DNA from: Lepisosteus oculatus
Taxonomy: Eukaryota; Chordata; Actinopteri; Semionotiformes; Lepisosteidae
NCBI RefSeq assembly: GCF_040954835.1
Contig: NC_090716.1
Span: 14,135,275 to 14,199,274 of the forward strand
Direction: 5' to 3'
Length of the DNA: 64,000 bases
The stretch's first letter is position 1. Each line of letters begins with the position of its first letter. Below the pieces are notes generated by a model. That model saw only the letters and a list, made by a program, of their open reading frames with translations. It made no database searches and was not told where the DNA came from. The translations under genes and the position numbers were made by a program. Positions 39,601-48,719 of this stretch are shown piece by piece.

Positions 39601-41801
39601 ACAAATACATCTTTGAAATACAGATTGGGAACACAGAAAACATCTCGGTGAATTTGTGTTGAATATTGCATAAACAAGTTAGTACAGAATGTGTTGACTT
39701 TAACATTGTGATGCAAGTATTGTGTGTTGGATATAGACGGTGGTGTTTGAAGTAGAAATGCTGAATATAAGTTGATATAATTACTTCTTCTCATTTCCAC
39801 ATTAACACATGGCTTCTAATTTCTAATTCAAAAGACGCTTAAAACAACATAAAAGGCGATAAGTTAAGACAACACAAAAGAAAGAAAAATATAAGGCATT
39901 AGGCTCAGTGTGATTGATTATGTAGTGATAAGGTACTATTTTTGCAGAAAACATAGTACTACCCAGGAAATGGAGGGGAATTTGTAGAACCAAAATGTTT
40001 TCACAATGTTCACTTAAATTTTGTAACTGTGCAGAGCAACCCAAAAACATTTTCCACAAACAGTATTGAAACACTTCTCAGAAAATGTGATTGTTTTTCG
40101 TTCTATGTTTTGTCTTTTCATTATTCCCTTTTCCAAAGTCTGACATAATGGAAAAGTGTTGGTAGCTTTGGCCATTTAGGAGTCGTACCTACCTGTTTTG
40201 GCCTGTTTTGTGTAGTGTGATTCACCGGGTGAACCACAGAGAAAAAAAAACACTTTCTTTTTATCGAGAAAGTAATATATTCTTTGTTTGAGTACAGGTA
40301 TGAGATTGGACAAGATTGATGACTAATTGTAAAAGACTTTAGACCTAGTTTCTCACACTTCAGTGTGGAGTAGTGATTAGGTTAGGGCTCAGAACACATA
40401 TTGGGAAGGATGTTGATTCATATTCTTGGTGGGGCACTACTATTTAACTGCTGAGTAAGGTACTACACTAAATTAAAATAAATTTAAAGTGCTATAAATG
40501 GGTAAAAATACAAAGTGACTTGAAAAAAAGCATCAGTAAAATAAAACCATAATTTTTGAGTGGAAACAGGCTATTTTGGGTGCCTTGTGACCAAAGCAAC
40601 AATAAAATCACTTACAGTAGATGAGTATTCTGTCTGGGTTACAGCACCAACATTACTAATACCAATATTAGAAAATCTATCAGGTTTAGAATGTGTATTC
40701 AGGAGATGTCCATTGGAAGTTTTGTGAAATTCACACTTTGATCTCCTAAGTCATTTACCTTTCAAAGACATTTTTAATTTCTGAAAGCATTTCTAAACTG
40801 AACCAGCTCATTCAAGAAGTGAAGTTCAGTCTAAAAAAACAGTGACTCTGGAGATGCAGAAACCTTTTTTTCCATTGTGTGAGCAATGAAGTACAGCCTC
40901 ACTGGAGTTCAAAACCAAAATGTCCAGGAGATTATTGTCAGCACCTCCTGATTCTTCTTTTTAAACATCCAAATCTCTGCCATTTAATGGAAAGGAAAGC
41001 CAGCTGGACTTTTGTATCAATGACCTCTTTAGATAGTAGCTGAAATCCCAGCAGAGCTCATTGGGCATTAAAATGCCAAACAAATGTAAATTCCATTAGG
41101 AATTTCAATGAGATGCCTCCCCATCCCTCCACCGTCCAAAAATCACTGCTTAAGACAAGTAAACCTTGGCACCATTCCAGTGGCCAATACAGTGAGCCCT
41201 CTGCCAGTCTGGATGCTGTGGCGCTGAAGAAAAAATCAAACCAACCTGTTTGATTTTTGGTACCAAATTCTATCTGCGCTCAATACTCGAAAGGAAACAA
41301 ATGAAATGCTATATGTCTTTGTATTGCTAAGGCAGGTATGAACACTTCAGCAGCTCTGTCCCCGAACCTGCTGAATACTGGAACATAAAAATGCTATAAA
41401 CTGAGTGACAATGATAAATTGGCTATTTAATATTCGAATGAACTACCCTCAGAAAAATCCCTTTTGTTTCCAGTCCCTGGCAAACCTGGACACATCAAAG
41501 GCATAACTAAAGCCAGCCTGGCACCAACACAAGCACAGCAACAGATATCTGAGCGCCACTGAGAATGTCTATGTAGCTGATGCCTTGCAGTTCTCATTCA
41601 TTCCCTTTTAAGCAGTAGAATCCATGCTTTTTGTCACAGCATCCCTGCTTTAAGACACCCAGCTCTCCACACAAAAGCCCAAAGCATTTAAATTCCAAAT
41701 AGAAAAAAAAAATAAAAGCAAAATGGCTTACCTTGTGTCTTCACAGAACTGGGAAAGACAATTAATCCATAAGCCAGAAAGAGCAAGCAGGTCCAAAACA
41801 T
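12501..41801 (-). CDS. CD44: CD44, hyaluronan receptor (complete, eight coding exons)
   Basis: Join on the minus strand: 41801-41732, 27318-27153, 26240-26101, 24852-24793, 21319-20387, 14268-14197, 13523-13445, 12696-12501; 1716 bp, 571 residues. All introns are GT-AG and the phases are 1, 2, 1, 1, 1, 1, 2. Domains: signal peptide 1-23; link module about 29-132 with six Cys (29, 54, 78, 99, 121, 132) and Arg42-Tyr43, Arg79-Tyr80, matching the human hyaluronan-binding pairs 41/42 and 78/79; stem 146-480; membrane span about 482-504; tail 505-571. CD44 is a type I cell-surface receptor for hyaluronan that links matrix to the ERM/ankyrin cytoskeleton; those roles are family knowledge. The link module, transmembrane exon and tail leave little doubt about identity. 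The exon 4 donor is uncertain; using 24760 gives 582 residues. Confidence 0.93.
12697..13444 (-). other. CD44: CD44 intron 7 (748 bp)
   Basis: This phase 2 intron separates the transmembrane and tail exons, with donor GTAAAA and acceptor TAAAG. The plus strand of most of it lies in a 216-codon open frame (12958-13608). I see no further CD44 exon on the minus strand. Confidence 0.85.
13445..13523 (-). CDS. CD44: CD44 exon 7: transmembrane segment
   Basis: This 79-bp exon has the same length as I recall for the human transmembrane exon. It follows CTTGCTTGCAG and ends ACAG|GTAAAA. It completes Asp481 and encodes DWLIILAVVVAVVV and then IFLVCIAIAT-RHR, against human [27 protein letters not shown]. 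Cys499 corresponds to human Cys286, the membrane cysteine implicated in palmitoylation and oligomerisation. It enters in phase 1 and exits in phase 2, so it cannot be skipped without a frameshift. Confidence 0.96.
13524..14196 (-). other. CD44: CD44 intron 6 (673 bp)
   Basis: This phase 1 intron has donor GTAAGT and acceptor TTGCAG. It is AT-rich with a T-rich run near 13.80-13.86 kb, and I see no gene or recognisable repeat in it. Confidence 0.85.
14197..14268 (-). CDS. CD44: CD44 exon 6: membrane-proximal stem
   Basis: This 72-bp exon enters and exits in phase 1, with acceptor AAATGCAG and donor CCAG|GTAAGT. It encodes residues 457-480, beginning SRRMIIPQTAAPPDTERHKG. The Ile-Pro-Gln stretch recalls human RTPQIPE just outside the membrane, but alignment is weak. 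The exon is supported mainly by splice signals and by the frame it keeps between the stem and transmembrane exons. Skipping it would keep the frame. Confidence 0.82.
14325..14615 (+). repeat. tRNA-derived SINE, nearly full length
   Basis: The head has TTAGTTAGAATTGCTGCCTT and TGGGGCCCC...GCAATTCTGG, a decayed tRNA-like promoter (A-box, B-box). The body has TGTATGTTCTCCCC, then CCCTGTGATGAACTGGCATC, and the copy ends GTTAGAAAATGGATGGAGAT. The same order of motifs occurs in the copies at 19.9, 49.4 and 57.8 kb. It sits in CD44 intron 5 in antisense orientation to the gene. Confidence 0.75.
15820..15940 (+). repeat. 120-bp interspersed repeat with CCTGAAGAAGGC...GCCGAAACG core
   Basis: The copy reads ACACCTGAAGAAGGCTCC, GGCCGAAACGTTG, a long pyrimidine tract, CAGCATGGAATAAACC and finally GCAGCCTACGCATGCTGACG. 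Related sequence recurs at 24.0, 50.6 and 60.9 kb, twice as inverted fold-back copies. The GGC and GCC segments can pair, giving a small stem next to GAAAC. The repeat family is real within this window; its class is unknown to me. Confidence 0.7.
16337..16480 (+). repeat. (TAA)n microsatellite plus CAAAGCGCTTTACAG repeat
   Basis: About eight TAA units (16337-16361) run into ACTTTATTTTATATAGCGCC, TTTAAAGGTGGCTTCTCAAA and GCGCTTTACAGG, followed by imperfect AACAATAAATAAGAAGA repeats. The CAAAGCGCTTTACAGG block also occurs at 30.59 kb. This is a common architecture of fish retroposon tails; the parent element is not identified. Confidence 0.6.
19867..20105 (+). repeat. tRNA-derived SINE, diverged
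   Basis: The copy starts GGGCAGCACAGTGCCCCAGT, continues GGCTGCCTTCCAGCACTGGG and CCCTGGGTTCAATTCCTAGG (a B-box-like segment), then GTGCCCTGTGAAGGACTCAT and ends near GAATTGGATAAGC. It has internal deletions relative to the copy at 14.3 kb. It lies about 280 bp from the CD44 stem exon, antisense to the gene. Confidence 0.72.
20387..21319 (-). CDS. CD44: CD44 exon 5: giant single-exon stem
   Basis: This 933-bp exon is open throughout, enters and exits in phase 1, follows a long pyrimidine tract ending AACAG and ends GGAA|GTAAGT. It encodes residues 146-456, rich in Ser, Thr, Asp, Glu and Asn, with no Cys. Nine N-X-S/T sequons are visible (such as NSSG, NVSD, NSTT, NRTD, NTTG, NSTM, NSTK, NRTT, NDTD), and ESSGG is a possible glycosaminoglycan site. 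A loose repeat of the type DNST-x-E-x-(D/E) recurs through the middle. The sequence is unlike the mammalian variable exons but has the same expected role: an extended, heavily O-glycosylated spacer. It reads through from link module to membrane without a frame break, which supports it strongly. Confidence 0.9.
22910..23260. repeat. Diverged CR1/L2-like LINE fragment
   Basis: Successive blocks (CCTCCTGTTCTCAGTTTTAA, AGGTTCATTTCCTTCAACCT, GTTGCTCTTCTCTGGATTGA, CATGGTGACCACAATTGTGA) match, in order, an interspersed element I know from non-teleost fish genomes. Segments at 45.5 and 48.8 kb belong to the same type. The copy is old, with no usable open frame. The strand of the parent element is not decided. 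Confidence 0.45.
24001..24165. repeat. Fold-back repeat: two inverted copies of the 120-bp element
   Basis: The left arm 24031-24086 and right arm 24107-24161 are near-perfect reverse complements over about 55 bp, separated by a 20-nt loop. The left half is a reversed copy of the 3' part of the repeat at 15.8 kb, including the TCAGCATGCGTAGGC end. The right half is a forward copy starting CACCTGAAGAAAGC. It lies in CD44 intron 4, so the pre-mRNA would carry a strong hairpin. Confidence 0.8.
24793..24852 (-). CDS. CD44: CD44 exon 4: end of the link module (donor uncertain)
   Basis: The acceptor is clear (TTCTTTCCAACAG). The exon completes Asp126 and encodes DSSDKNCDLALVTIPHPLEK, supplying Cys132, the sixth link-module cysteine (human Cys129). 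The donor AAGA|GTGAGG scores best by eye and gives 60 bp. ACAG|GTTCAG at 24760 (93 bp) and CTG|GTGCAA at 24712 (141 bp) are weaker at +4 and +5. All three are phase 1, so each keeps the frame into the stem exon. The longer versions would add a hydrophobic PTVSLVSF stretch that could stand in for the human PITITIV strand. Confidence 0.75.
24853..26100 (-). other. CD44: CD44 intron 3 (1248 bp)
   Basis: This is a phase 1 intron with donor TCAG|GTATTG and acceptor CCAACAG. No repeat or gene is recognised within it. Confidence 0.85.
26101..26240 (-). CDS. CD44: CD44 exon 3: second half of the link module
   Basis: This 140-bp exon enters in phase 2 and exits in phase 1, with acceptor GTGCTTACAG and donor TCAG|GTATTG. 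It completes Arg79 and encodes YGWIQNISVAIIRQQA, then DRCAANSTGVLVLPA and DAYCYNSS. It corresponds to human RYGFIEGHVVIPRIHP...CAANNTGVYIL...YCFNAS. Cys99 and Cys121 are present. Sequons at Asn102, Asn112 and Asn123 match human Asn100, Asn110 and Asn120; NIS at 85 is extra. Human Tyr105, which contacts hyaluronan, is Leu here. Confidence 0.96.
26241..27152 (-). other. CD44: CD44 intron 2 (912 bp)
   Basis: This is a phase 2 intron with donor CAG|GTAAGA and acceptor CTTACAG. It is AT-rich and nothing else is recognised in it. Confidence 0.85.
27153..27318 (-). CDS. CD44: CD44 exon 2: first half of the link module
   Basis: This 166-bp exon enters in phase 1 and exits in phase 2, with acceptor TTTCCCACAG and donor TGCAG|GTAAGA. 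It encodes DLTQTCSYAGVFHIEQRGRY, then the LTYPEAEKLC block and SKGFETC, against human [31 protein letters not shown]...GFETC. Cys29, Cys54 and Cys78 are in place, as are Arg42 and Tyr43, the first hyaluronan-contact pair. This is the most strongly conserved CD44 segment in the window. Confidence 0.97.
29800..30200 (+). mobile_element. Tc1/mariner-like transposase relic
   Basis: The left end has CAGTGTATGTGATAATAAGT followed by GAACCCC, like a Tc1-type terminus. The core has GTATGGGGGTGGCAACACTG and TGGTTTGGGGCTGC, typical of the GVMVWG-x-F region of Tc1 transposases. ATTGACAGAGCCATGAATT follows, then TTGGCCAAATCAAATTGCAG and ACTTAAACTACATTGAA, which resembles the WPaqSPDLNPIE motif. The frame is broken by stops and small indels, so it is inactive. 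Confidence 0.6.
30535..30835. repeat. CAAAGCGCTTTACAG interspersed repeat
   Basis: The copy reads CACTCCACTCAAAGCGCTTT, ACAGGTAATAGGGATCCCCT, CCACCACCACCAGTGCGCAG and CCACCTGGATGATCTGACGG, and continues to TTAGGAGGCCATGATTGG. I recognise this order of blocks from a repeat common in fish genomes. It shares the CAAAGCGCTTTACAGG block with the element at 16.4 kb. The class of the parent element is not certain. Confidence 0.6.
31140..31268 (+). repeat. SINE fragment
   Basis: TAGGTGCTCTGGTTTCCTCC followed by TGAAGACATACCTGG matches the middle of the tRNA-derived SINE (compare TCCCACAGTCCAAAGACATACTGG at 49.46 kb). Head and tail are missing or unrecognisable. Confidence 0.4.
31270..31780 (+). mobile_element. 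LINE reverse-transcriptase relic, frameshifted
   Basis: Pieces in different frames recall a non-LTR reverse transcriptase. GGACCACTACTCTTCTTAGT with the following TATGTAGCTGAC gives GPLLFLVYVAD-like residues, and GACAAGTTTGCAGACAATAT gives DKFADN, close to the catalytic FADD region of CR1/L2-like elements. Stops and frameshifts break it. The assignment rests on two short motifs in the right order and spacing. Confidence 0.4.
34010..35166. mobile_element. DNA transposon relic with terminal inverted repeats (1157 bp)
   Basis: The left end TACAGTGTTTTACAAAGTAT then TGAGAC pairs with the reverse complement of the right end, TGCAGTTCATTGCAAAAGTA then CTCAGAC, over about 26 bp with one gap. The left end is preceded by TA, as for Tc1/mariner insertions. 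Interior blocks (CAGGTTTCAAGTCTTTCCAC, GTCACCACCATGTTTGACAG, TAGGGATGGTGCTGACTGG) recur in fish Tc1-like elements. No transposase frame survives. Confidence 0.65.
40365..40552 (+). repeat. V-SINE-like element
   Basis: The tRNA-like head GTGGAGTAGTGATTAGGTTA is followed by GTTGATTCATATTCTTGGTG, GCTGAGTAAGGTACTACACT, CTATAAATGGGTAAAAATAC and the tail AAAGTGACTTGAAAAAAAGC followed by ATCAGTAAAATAA. The order and the GACTT-x-AAAAGCATCAG tail fit the V-SINE/MIR-like type widespread in fish. It is diverged but nearly full length. Confidence 0.6.
41732..41801 (-). CDS. CD44: CD44 exon 1: start codon and signal peptide
   Basis: This is 70 bp of coding sequence from the ATG at 41799-41801 to CAAG|GTAAGC. 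It encodes MFWTCLLFLAYGLIVFPSSV then KTQ, a signal peptide with a hydrophobic core and likely cleavage near residue 23. The split codon becomes Asp24, so the mature protein starts close to the link module, as in human CD44. The context AAAAAATG gives A at -3. Upstream in-frame codons exist (from 41894) but that stretch is the likely 5' UTR and core promoter. Confidence 0.93.
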
Positions 41802-41880
41802 TTTTTCTCCTCTTGTCTCCAACAAGTGAGAGAGCACTGAGCTGTCTGAGTGACTGTGTCGGTCTGTAGCTGTGAAGCCG
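41802..41880 (-). other. CD44: CD44 5' UTR (inferred)
   Basis: This is the stretch between the start codon and the position about 25-30 bp downstream of the TATA-like box. The start site is inferred only from that spacing. Confidence 0.4.
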
Positions 41881-41903
41881 CTGGAGACTTTCACTGAACT
41901 TTT

Positions 41904-41912
41904 TTTTTATAT
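41904..41912 (-). promoter_or_regulatory. Candidate TATA box of CD44
   Basis: On the minus strand GAATATAAAAAAAAAG lies about 105 bp upstream of the ATG. A TATAAAA at this position would place the start of transcription near 41875-41880, leaving a 5' UTR of roughly 75-80 bp. Confidence 0.4.
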
Positions 41913-42058
41913 TCTCTGTGTGAGAAGGGACTTAACTCAGCCAGTGACACATGTGAAGGGAGGAGGCTGGTACGTTCACACCCTTTTTTCTCCCCAGCTC
42001 TCTCCTGCCCTGGTAGCAACACATTTATGTTACCCAGACAAAAGGAGTCCTCTCAAAA

Positions 42059-42115
42059 AGGTGCTCTCTCTCCCTCCCTCCATTTCTCCCTCCCACTCCC
42101 CCTCCCTCTCTATCA
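42059..42115 (+). repeat. Pyrimidine-rich tract upstream of CD44
   Basis: About 57 bp consisting almost only of C and T (TCTCTCTCCCTCCCTCC type) lies roughly 200 bp upstream of the inferred CD44 start. On the gene's strand it is a GA-rich tract, a sequence type often found in open promoter chromatin and able to form non-B structures. The plus-strand open frame 41872-42288 is an effect of this composition. Confidence 0.6.
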
Positions 42116-45100
42116 CATGGTGTATAACAGAGTGTCATCCTGGTCAAACACCTCGCCCTGTGCAGTTCAAAACTTCACCCATTCTTTTCTTTCTTTTTCT
42201 CCTTTACTTGTCAGCCCCTCCCCCTGTTATGTTTACTTTAAGGACCGGATTTAATCTCTTTGCTTTGTTTTCATCAAGTAGTTATTGAAGAGAGTAGTAT
42301 CTGGGGCAATTTAATCACTCTCAATTCACCAAATTTGACCATATGAGCTGAGACATTGAACTTTAAATTACTCACAGCTTGATGTGTTCAAGGTCCAAGT
42401 GAGATACAGTAAATACATTTGCATGGTTTGGATTTCATACTCAGATTTTGATTAGCGATCACTTCCTGTCTTAAACCAGCGTCCTCAATTATTTTTACAG
42501 TGATCTCAGTTGAAATAGTCATCCATTCACAGAGTGTGAATGAATGAAATCTGGAAAACTGCAAGCATTCCACATCTCCCTCCTTCTGGACCCCTTTCAT
42601 CAAACAGGATGACTCCTGTAGATTATTGATCCTTCCTCCTGTGTTGTACAACACCTCCTTTAGTGCCGTTTCTGTACCCTGATGATATTCAACCTGCTCC
42701 TGTGTGCTACGTGCTTTTTATTGTGGCTGTACATTGGGTGTCACTTCATCATTTATAGAAAGAATACAGTATTAACTATTTAATAAGCTACAGTAAGTCA
42801 CAGTGATATAAGAATACCACAAAACATTTAGGAATAGAATAAATTCAGCTTTCAGACAAATGACTGGTACCTCTGCATTTTCTGCCATCTCTAAATGAGT
42901 TTCAAAAAGATACAGACGGAGGCTTTTAGCACAACTGTGGATTGTAAGTACTTGGAAGTTCACAAACAGTACTACACCTTAATACAACAGACTTATACAG
43001 TACCTAAATTCACACCATAGGGATTGCCTAAGCACTTGTATTTTATGTGTGAGATTTATGTGTTAGTTGTAAATAACATCTAAAAGTATTTGTCTTTTTC
43101 TCACACTATATTTATTATCCATTCACAGAACTAGCAAGTCTGATAAGGTAGTTGATTTAATTTTGTGTTGATCATTAATAGCTTTTTGAGATGTTTACAC
43201 ACTAGTTAACCATCACTATCAGAAGCAGATACCTGAAAAATAAAAGAGGCAGAGATTCCACTTAGTAGAAACCAAAAACAAAAGCACATTTAATAAATTT
43301 GATCAGATTTTATATGTACACTTAAAGTAGTAGGTCATTGGGTTTGGAAGAGAGAAAAAAAACAAATTCCCCAATAGAGAAATTAAATCACTGTGGATCC
43401 AAGACACCATGACTGACCATGATGATGTGGAAAAAGAAGGTTCTGGATTGTCCTTTAGTCTTTAGGTATTTTATCCTGGGAGGCACTGATAAGAGGGTTA
43501 TTAACTTGGTCTAAAATCTAAGTACATCTTCTGGAGTTTAACAAACTCCAGACCCTGGGTCTGTTACAGGCCACCTGGATACAGATTATCATGTACATGT
43601 ACTGTAGCAGTTGGCAGCTACAAGGCTGAGTTCCAGGCAGTGGAAAGAAAGAGTCATGTTAGAGTCACCAGATTGAAAAAAAAATTGTCACCTAAAACGT
43701 GATATTAAAGAACAATGTCATGGTCAGAATCAAACACAAAAATAAATTTAAAACAAAAAAATTATGACTTTTTCACGTTACCTTCAGTAACCACTTATGC
43801 TGACTGAGGAGCTTGATTTGGTTACCCAGCCCTTCACAAGAATAGCCTGGGTCAATTTTTCAGTGCTCATCCTAAAGATTGTGTTGACTTTGCCAGTATG
43901 ATTTAGGATCTTCAACAGCTGCCTGTGATTTTAAGACTGTGAATATTTCTTTAAACTGCTTGAGTCCCCCCCATTGCTGGAGATTATATGCGTAAATGAC
44001 ACAAACTTAAAAACATTTCACAAGATACAGCACCTCTCCACTAAGAGAGGATTCTTTAGTCTTCCTCTGTGGCTCCTCGTAATGACATCCACTATTGGTG
44101 GAAAACATCTATAAATACAAATGAAGTCAATTATTTATTACCCGTCCGGTGTGTAAACATCTGTAATCCCAGAAGATGGTTGTCTACTTTTTTATGTCTG
44201 TGCAGATCACCTTCACATAACATTCAAACTGGCTTTCTTCCAGTTCAAGAATGACTTTCACAGACTTGTATTTTAAAAGTGTGAAAGAGAATTGTTTAAA
44301 GCAAGCCAGAACACTTTAATCTGTTAAAAACGTGATTCTAAGGAAAAGAAAAATCTGGACCACCAGAAGGTGATGTTAGAAACTGTAAACCCAGCATTTG
44401 ACCCATTGGCTAATCGATCCCAGTGTGCCAGAGATTCAGGAAAGTCTTTTATTTTGATTAATATTTACTGTAAACAAACCACTCTAGCATTGTAAGGGAA
44501 AATGGCGTAATGCATATTACTTGATCTCCTGTTTTGAAATACTGTACATGTAATTATTAAGGATTGCCTGGAAATTGTAAGAGTGTGAGTTATAATCGCT
44601 GAGGGTTTCATGAGGAATTTCCCTAAAATAATTATTTTAATCCCAGAAATAACACTCCTTCTAGAATCAGGACAGCTTCCAATTCTTCTGGGAAAGGAGG
44701 GGGAAAACTGAATAGAGCTGGCAGCCCAGTACGTGGTCTTCTGGCACAGCCTGAGGATCAGAGAGTGGGATTTTCATTAAAACATTTTTACTGGAAATGT
44801 CTGTTAATGTTGTGTAAATTGTTACTCTTTGTCAATACCATGATTCATCTGTCATAGCAATGAAGCTCTTTGCATTTGAATGCCAACATGGTCAAGGTGA
44901 ACCATTAGCCCTTTGTTATAGTTACTGTATGTAGATTTATGGTCAATTTAAAAACACTCATTGTCCCCAATCTCCAATCTTGGCAAACTAATGCATTTCT
45001 AGGTGGAATCACTAAGGCTTTGGGTGGCACAATAATAGTCAAGACCTCTAGGCATTCCTACCAAGGCAATACTTACTTAATGTGCTTCATTAACTCTTAT

Positions 45101-45474
45101 CACTTTCAAGTGAAGACATTTAGTCTAAATGGAGTGGGTATTATTGTCATCACACAGATAGAGTTCCAGAAATCTGAGACTGAACAATGCAGAGCTGGTC
45201 AAGGTCTGTTTTGTATTTTCTCTGTGTATTTTATACTTTTGTATTTCTCTTTTGTTTTTTTGCCTCTTTTATTTAGTTTGGGTGTCATTTTAAGGATGAA
45301 TTAAGTAATTCATCAAGTAAAGTGCAGACGTATAAGACAATATAATAGGTAAGGCTATTTAAAATAAAGACACACAACATAAGAAAGTTGGCAAATAAGA
45401 AGAGATAATTCAGTACCAAATATCTAACTAGATGTAGCTTATAGATCCAAGGATGTCATCCAGATTCTTTGTGA

Positions 45475-45725
45475 AAGAAGCAACACAATTGGATTTCAGT
45501 AACATGACTGGATAACTTGTTCCAGAAAACCACAACCCTTTCTGTAAAAGACTTACGGGTTTTTTTAAATTTGATTTTTCCATTAGTTTCCATCTGTGTC
45601 ATCTGTTTTAAGTGTCATAGCTGATTTAAAAGAAGTCCACTGGCTTGACTTTCCAGCACTCTCCAAGATTTTGAATCAGGTCCCCTTGAACTCTTTTTTT
45701 CTTCGAGATTGAGTACTCCATCATT
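45475..45725. repeat. Diverged CR1/L2-like LINE fragment
   Basis: TTGTTCCAGAAAACCACAAC, TTTCTGTAAAAGACTTACGG, GATTTTTCCATTAGTTTCCA and TTTTGAATCAGGTCCCCTTG occur in the same order as in the element type seen at 22.9 kb, from a slightly earlier part of it. No open frame remains. Confidence 0.45.
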
Positions 45726-48719
45726 ACTGATATATCAAATTCCTGACATAGTCAAGGAGACAAGGAGAGACAAGGATAAATACAAACCCGAGTTTACTGT
45801 TGCATGTCTTATATTTATAATATTCATTTCTTGAGCAAAATGTCATTGAAGGTAAAGTGTACTTCACCTTTCTATTAAACACAATGTGTTAAATAATCAT
45901 ATTAATTATCAAAGCCCTTCTTGTCCTGTATTGCAAAGAATATTTTGTCCTGCAAAGAAGTGAAATCAAACATTAAATTTCAAGCCAACTGCAAAGCATG
46001 TCATGCATTCTGGAAATAGAAATGCATTGAATATCCCAGGCATATTTCTATTAGAGTGTCTGCTTTGCTTTCAATGTGAGTACAATGAGTCTATGTATGA
46101 GGGGAGCATTATTTCAGGTAGAGAGAGATATTGACATGAAATGAAACACTAAGTGACACAAGTGGCAGGTTACTGCACATGGCTTCTCTGGGGAATACAT
46201 TGGCTTCATTAAAAACTAAGTCAATTACTGAAACAAGAAAAGCATGATCCTGTAATTACTATATAACAGCATGGCTCTTCTTTCATGAACCCTATCCTCA
46301 CTGAAAATTTTGGAATAATTTTTAATTGCAAAGTTTTTACATTTTGAGAGTCATGTTCTATTATTTGAAAAAGTGCTTGACCCTAAGACCAAATGATGTG
46401 AATAGGAGGGACATAGTCTAGTGCACTAAACAGTATACAGTACTATGTTATGTCACAGGGTCTCTGGTTTGGTTCTGAAATGGAGTCCTAGTGTTACATA
46501 CTGACCTTTTCATTTTCTCTCTTTTCTCGTCTACCCAAGAACGCGCAACGGACCTTTCAGTTGACATTTTGGAATAGGACTGGTTAGCTGTCCTAAACTA
46601 CTCCTATACAAATGTTCTAAAAGTTGAAACCAGAGTTGAAAAGGAAACCAGAGAGTAACCAGGATTTTATAAAATACTTAAAGGCCTTACATTTAAAAAT
46701 AAATCAATACTGTAAAATAGTATCTCTATGCCACTTTCTAGAGCCTGTCCTTTTGCACATTTTCAGGTCCTAATGTTTGAGTAAATCTTCTTCTAAGTGA
46801 TTTAAAATACTCACGGCGATAGTTTTGGTAAACTAGAATAGGCAATAGAGTGATCTTAAATAGAATTTTGATAAAACGAGTAAGTAATCAATGAAGTAAT
46901 TACTGACATACAAGACGGTAAAATTAGGCAGCTAGTTTATACACCTAATATAGCGCACAAGGAACAGACAGAAATCATTCTGGCTCAACTGCCTTTCTCT
47001 GTCATCATCCTAGCAACAGCTTTTTAAAATAACTGTGGCAAAAGCAAAGAGAACATCCTGTTTGCATTGTGATTGATTCAATGCTGTGGCTTTTGTTACT
47101 GAGCCCTACCTGCTCCTGTCTCAGCTTTTAGATCTCCTCTTTTTATTCTTCATTTTTCACATCCCTCATTCTACCTCAGTGCAAATGCAGCCATATCTTT
47201 TGAATCTGCATACTAAAGAGAGTAGGTGTGGATTAAAAAATAATTAGTTTATGTGGAGATGGTTATTTTTAAAATGAAACTTATATACTGTACTGTGAAA
47301 GTACTCTTACTTTAAACTGTATAAATGTGCATTGTTTAATTTAGCATTTCATTATTTAGCTGATTTAAGCAGGATTCAATTAATGCATGTATATTTTTAG
47401 AAACATGTGCCTGTTTTATATTTTTCTGTTTATTTCCATAAGAATAATTCTAGTGAAATGAAACCTACCACTGAGCATCATGTGAAAGGTATTTACAGTG
47501 GATCTGAAGCACAGGACTACTTAGGACTACAGGTGATACTTTTGTCCTTCATAGCCAGAACAACAATGATTTCAGCTGGGTCTCTGTGGCAGGTCCCCCT
47601 GTGGTGTGGTAGTTGAAAAACCATGCCTGCTAATTGATTCTCTGCACCGTTTACACCCTTAGAATATAACTGCACAAGGAATCTCTGGGCCAGGGAAGAG
47701 GCTGGGCCGCGACCCCAGGTGTTCCACAAGCACTGTCCCACCCTCATCTGGGTCACAACGCACTTTGCCTATCTGTTTCCCGTTTTGTCAAAGCCTGAAT
47801 GGGTTCCTTCTGCCCATAAGTCTACCTGAGAGCTCCCACTTCCTTGGTTGAGTAGTTGAGTTCATTGAGTGATCCACTGTATTGATACACTGAGAGAGAA
47901 AATGGTGGCAAACACCATAATAATTGACCATATTGTATTTATTAAACCCAGAGTCAACAGGTGAGCACTGAACTGTCAACTACAGAGCCAACTCACCAAC
48001 TGTTTTCACCAAGAGACTGACCTCACCAAGAGAACTATTCTGTGCTCTCTATCTCTTTATAGAAAAAAGCCTGTTTGGAAACAGCTGTACTAGATCCCTT
48101 TGTTGTACCTGCATGTGAATGTTTGCACTTCTTCTAAAAACCGTCTCAAAGCTGCCCTCCAGCAACTTTAACTGACAAGGACAACTCCACCACAGGCACT
48201 CAAACTGGGACAAACAGGTGTGTGTCTATGTGGAGTGTGTGGAGAAGACAGGAACTGAAACAAGGACACATAGCAGCTCAGTTTGTTTTGGTCACGAAAA
48301 AGGATCTCAATCTTATTAGTTACTGATCTCTAGGACAGAGCTGCTAGCTTTCATTCTGCGGAGGTGAGGATTTCAATTGACCTATAAATCCCGCAGTCTT
48401 TGTGAAATAAAATTGAGGTCAGATGTCTCTGTTGTATTTTGTGTTTGTGGTGAACACAAATACCTCACAACAATACAGCAGAACTGAAGAATTCAGTCCT
48501 TCTCCTAGAATGTGGCTGTTTGTTTAATATTACTCTGTTAATAATATACTAAGGTGTTGAAATCCTACAATTGACAATAAAACATGTCATCAGCAAGTCT
48601 TTACTTAAGTTTACTAATTATTTAGTCACTTCAGTTTATCAGATATTGGAGATCTTAAAACAACTTTCAAGAAAAAGGTTAGCAATTGATAAAATACCAT
48701 TGATATCATCTTGCTGGCT

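Larger units (their letters stand above)
27319..41731 (-). other. CD44: CD44 intron 1 (14.4 kb)
   Basis: This phase 1 intron separates signal peptide and link module, the same place as the long first intron of mammalian CD44. It holds two DNA-transposon relics (29.8-30.2 and 34.0-35.2 kb), a CAAAGCGCTTTACAG repeat (30.5 kb), a SINE fragment and LINE-like reverse-transcriptase relic (31.1-31.8 kb), a GC-richer unassigned block (35.2-35.9 kb) and a V-SINE-like copy (40.4 kb). The remaining stretches (27.3-29.8, 31.8-34.0, 35.9-40.3, 40.6-41.7 kb) are ordinary AT-rich intron with no supported gene. Confidence 0.8.

Noticed and set aside
41872..42288. 138-codon plus-strand frame at the CD44 promoter
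   Set aside because: Open because of the pyrimidine-rich tract; low-complexity Pro/Ser/Leu composition, no known domain.
44939..45304. 121-codon plus-strand frame starting with ATG
   Set aside because: AT-rich composition, ends in a Phe/Leu-rich run from T-rich DNA, no recognisable domain or splice context; probably chance.
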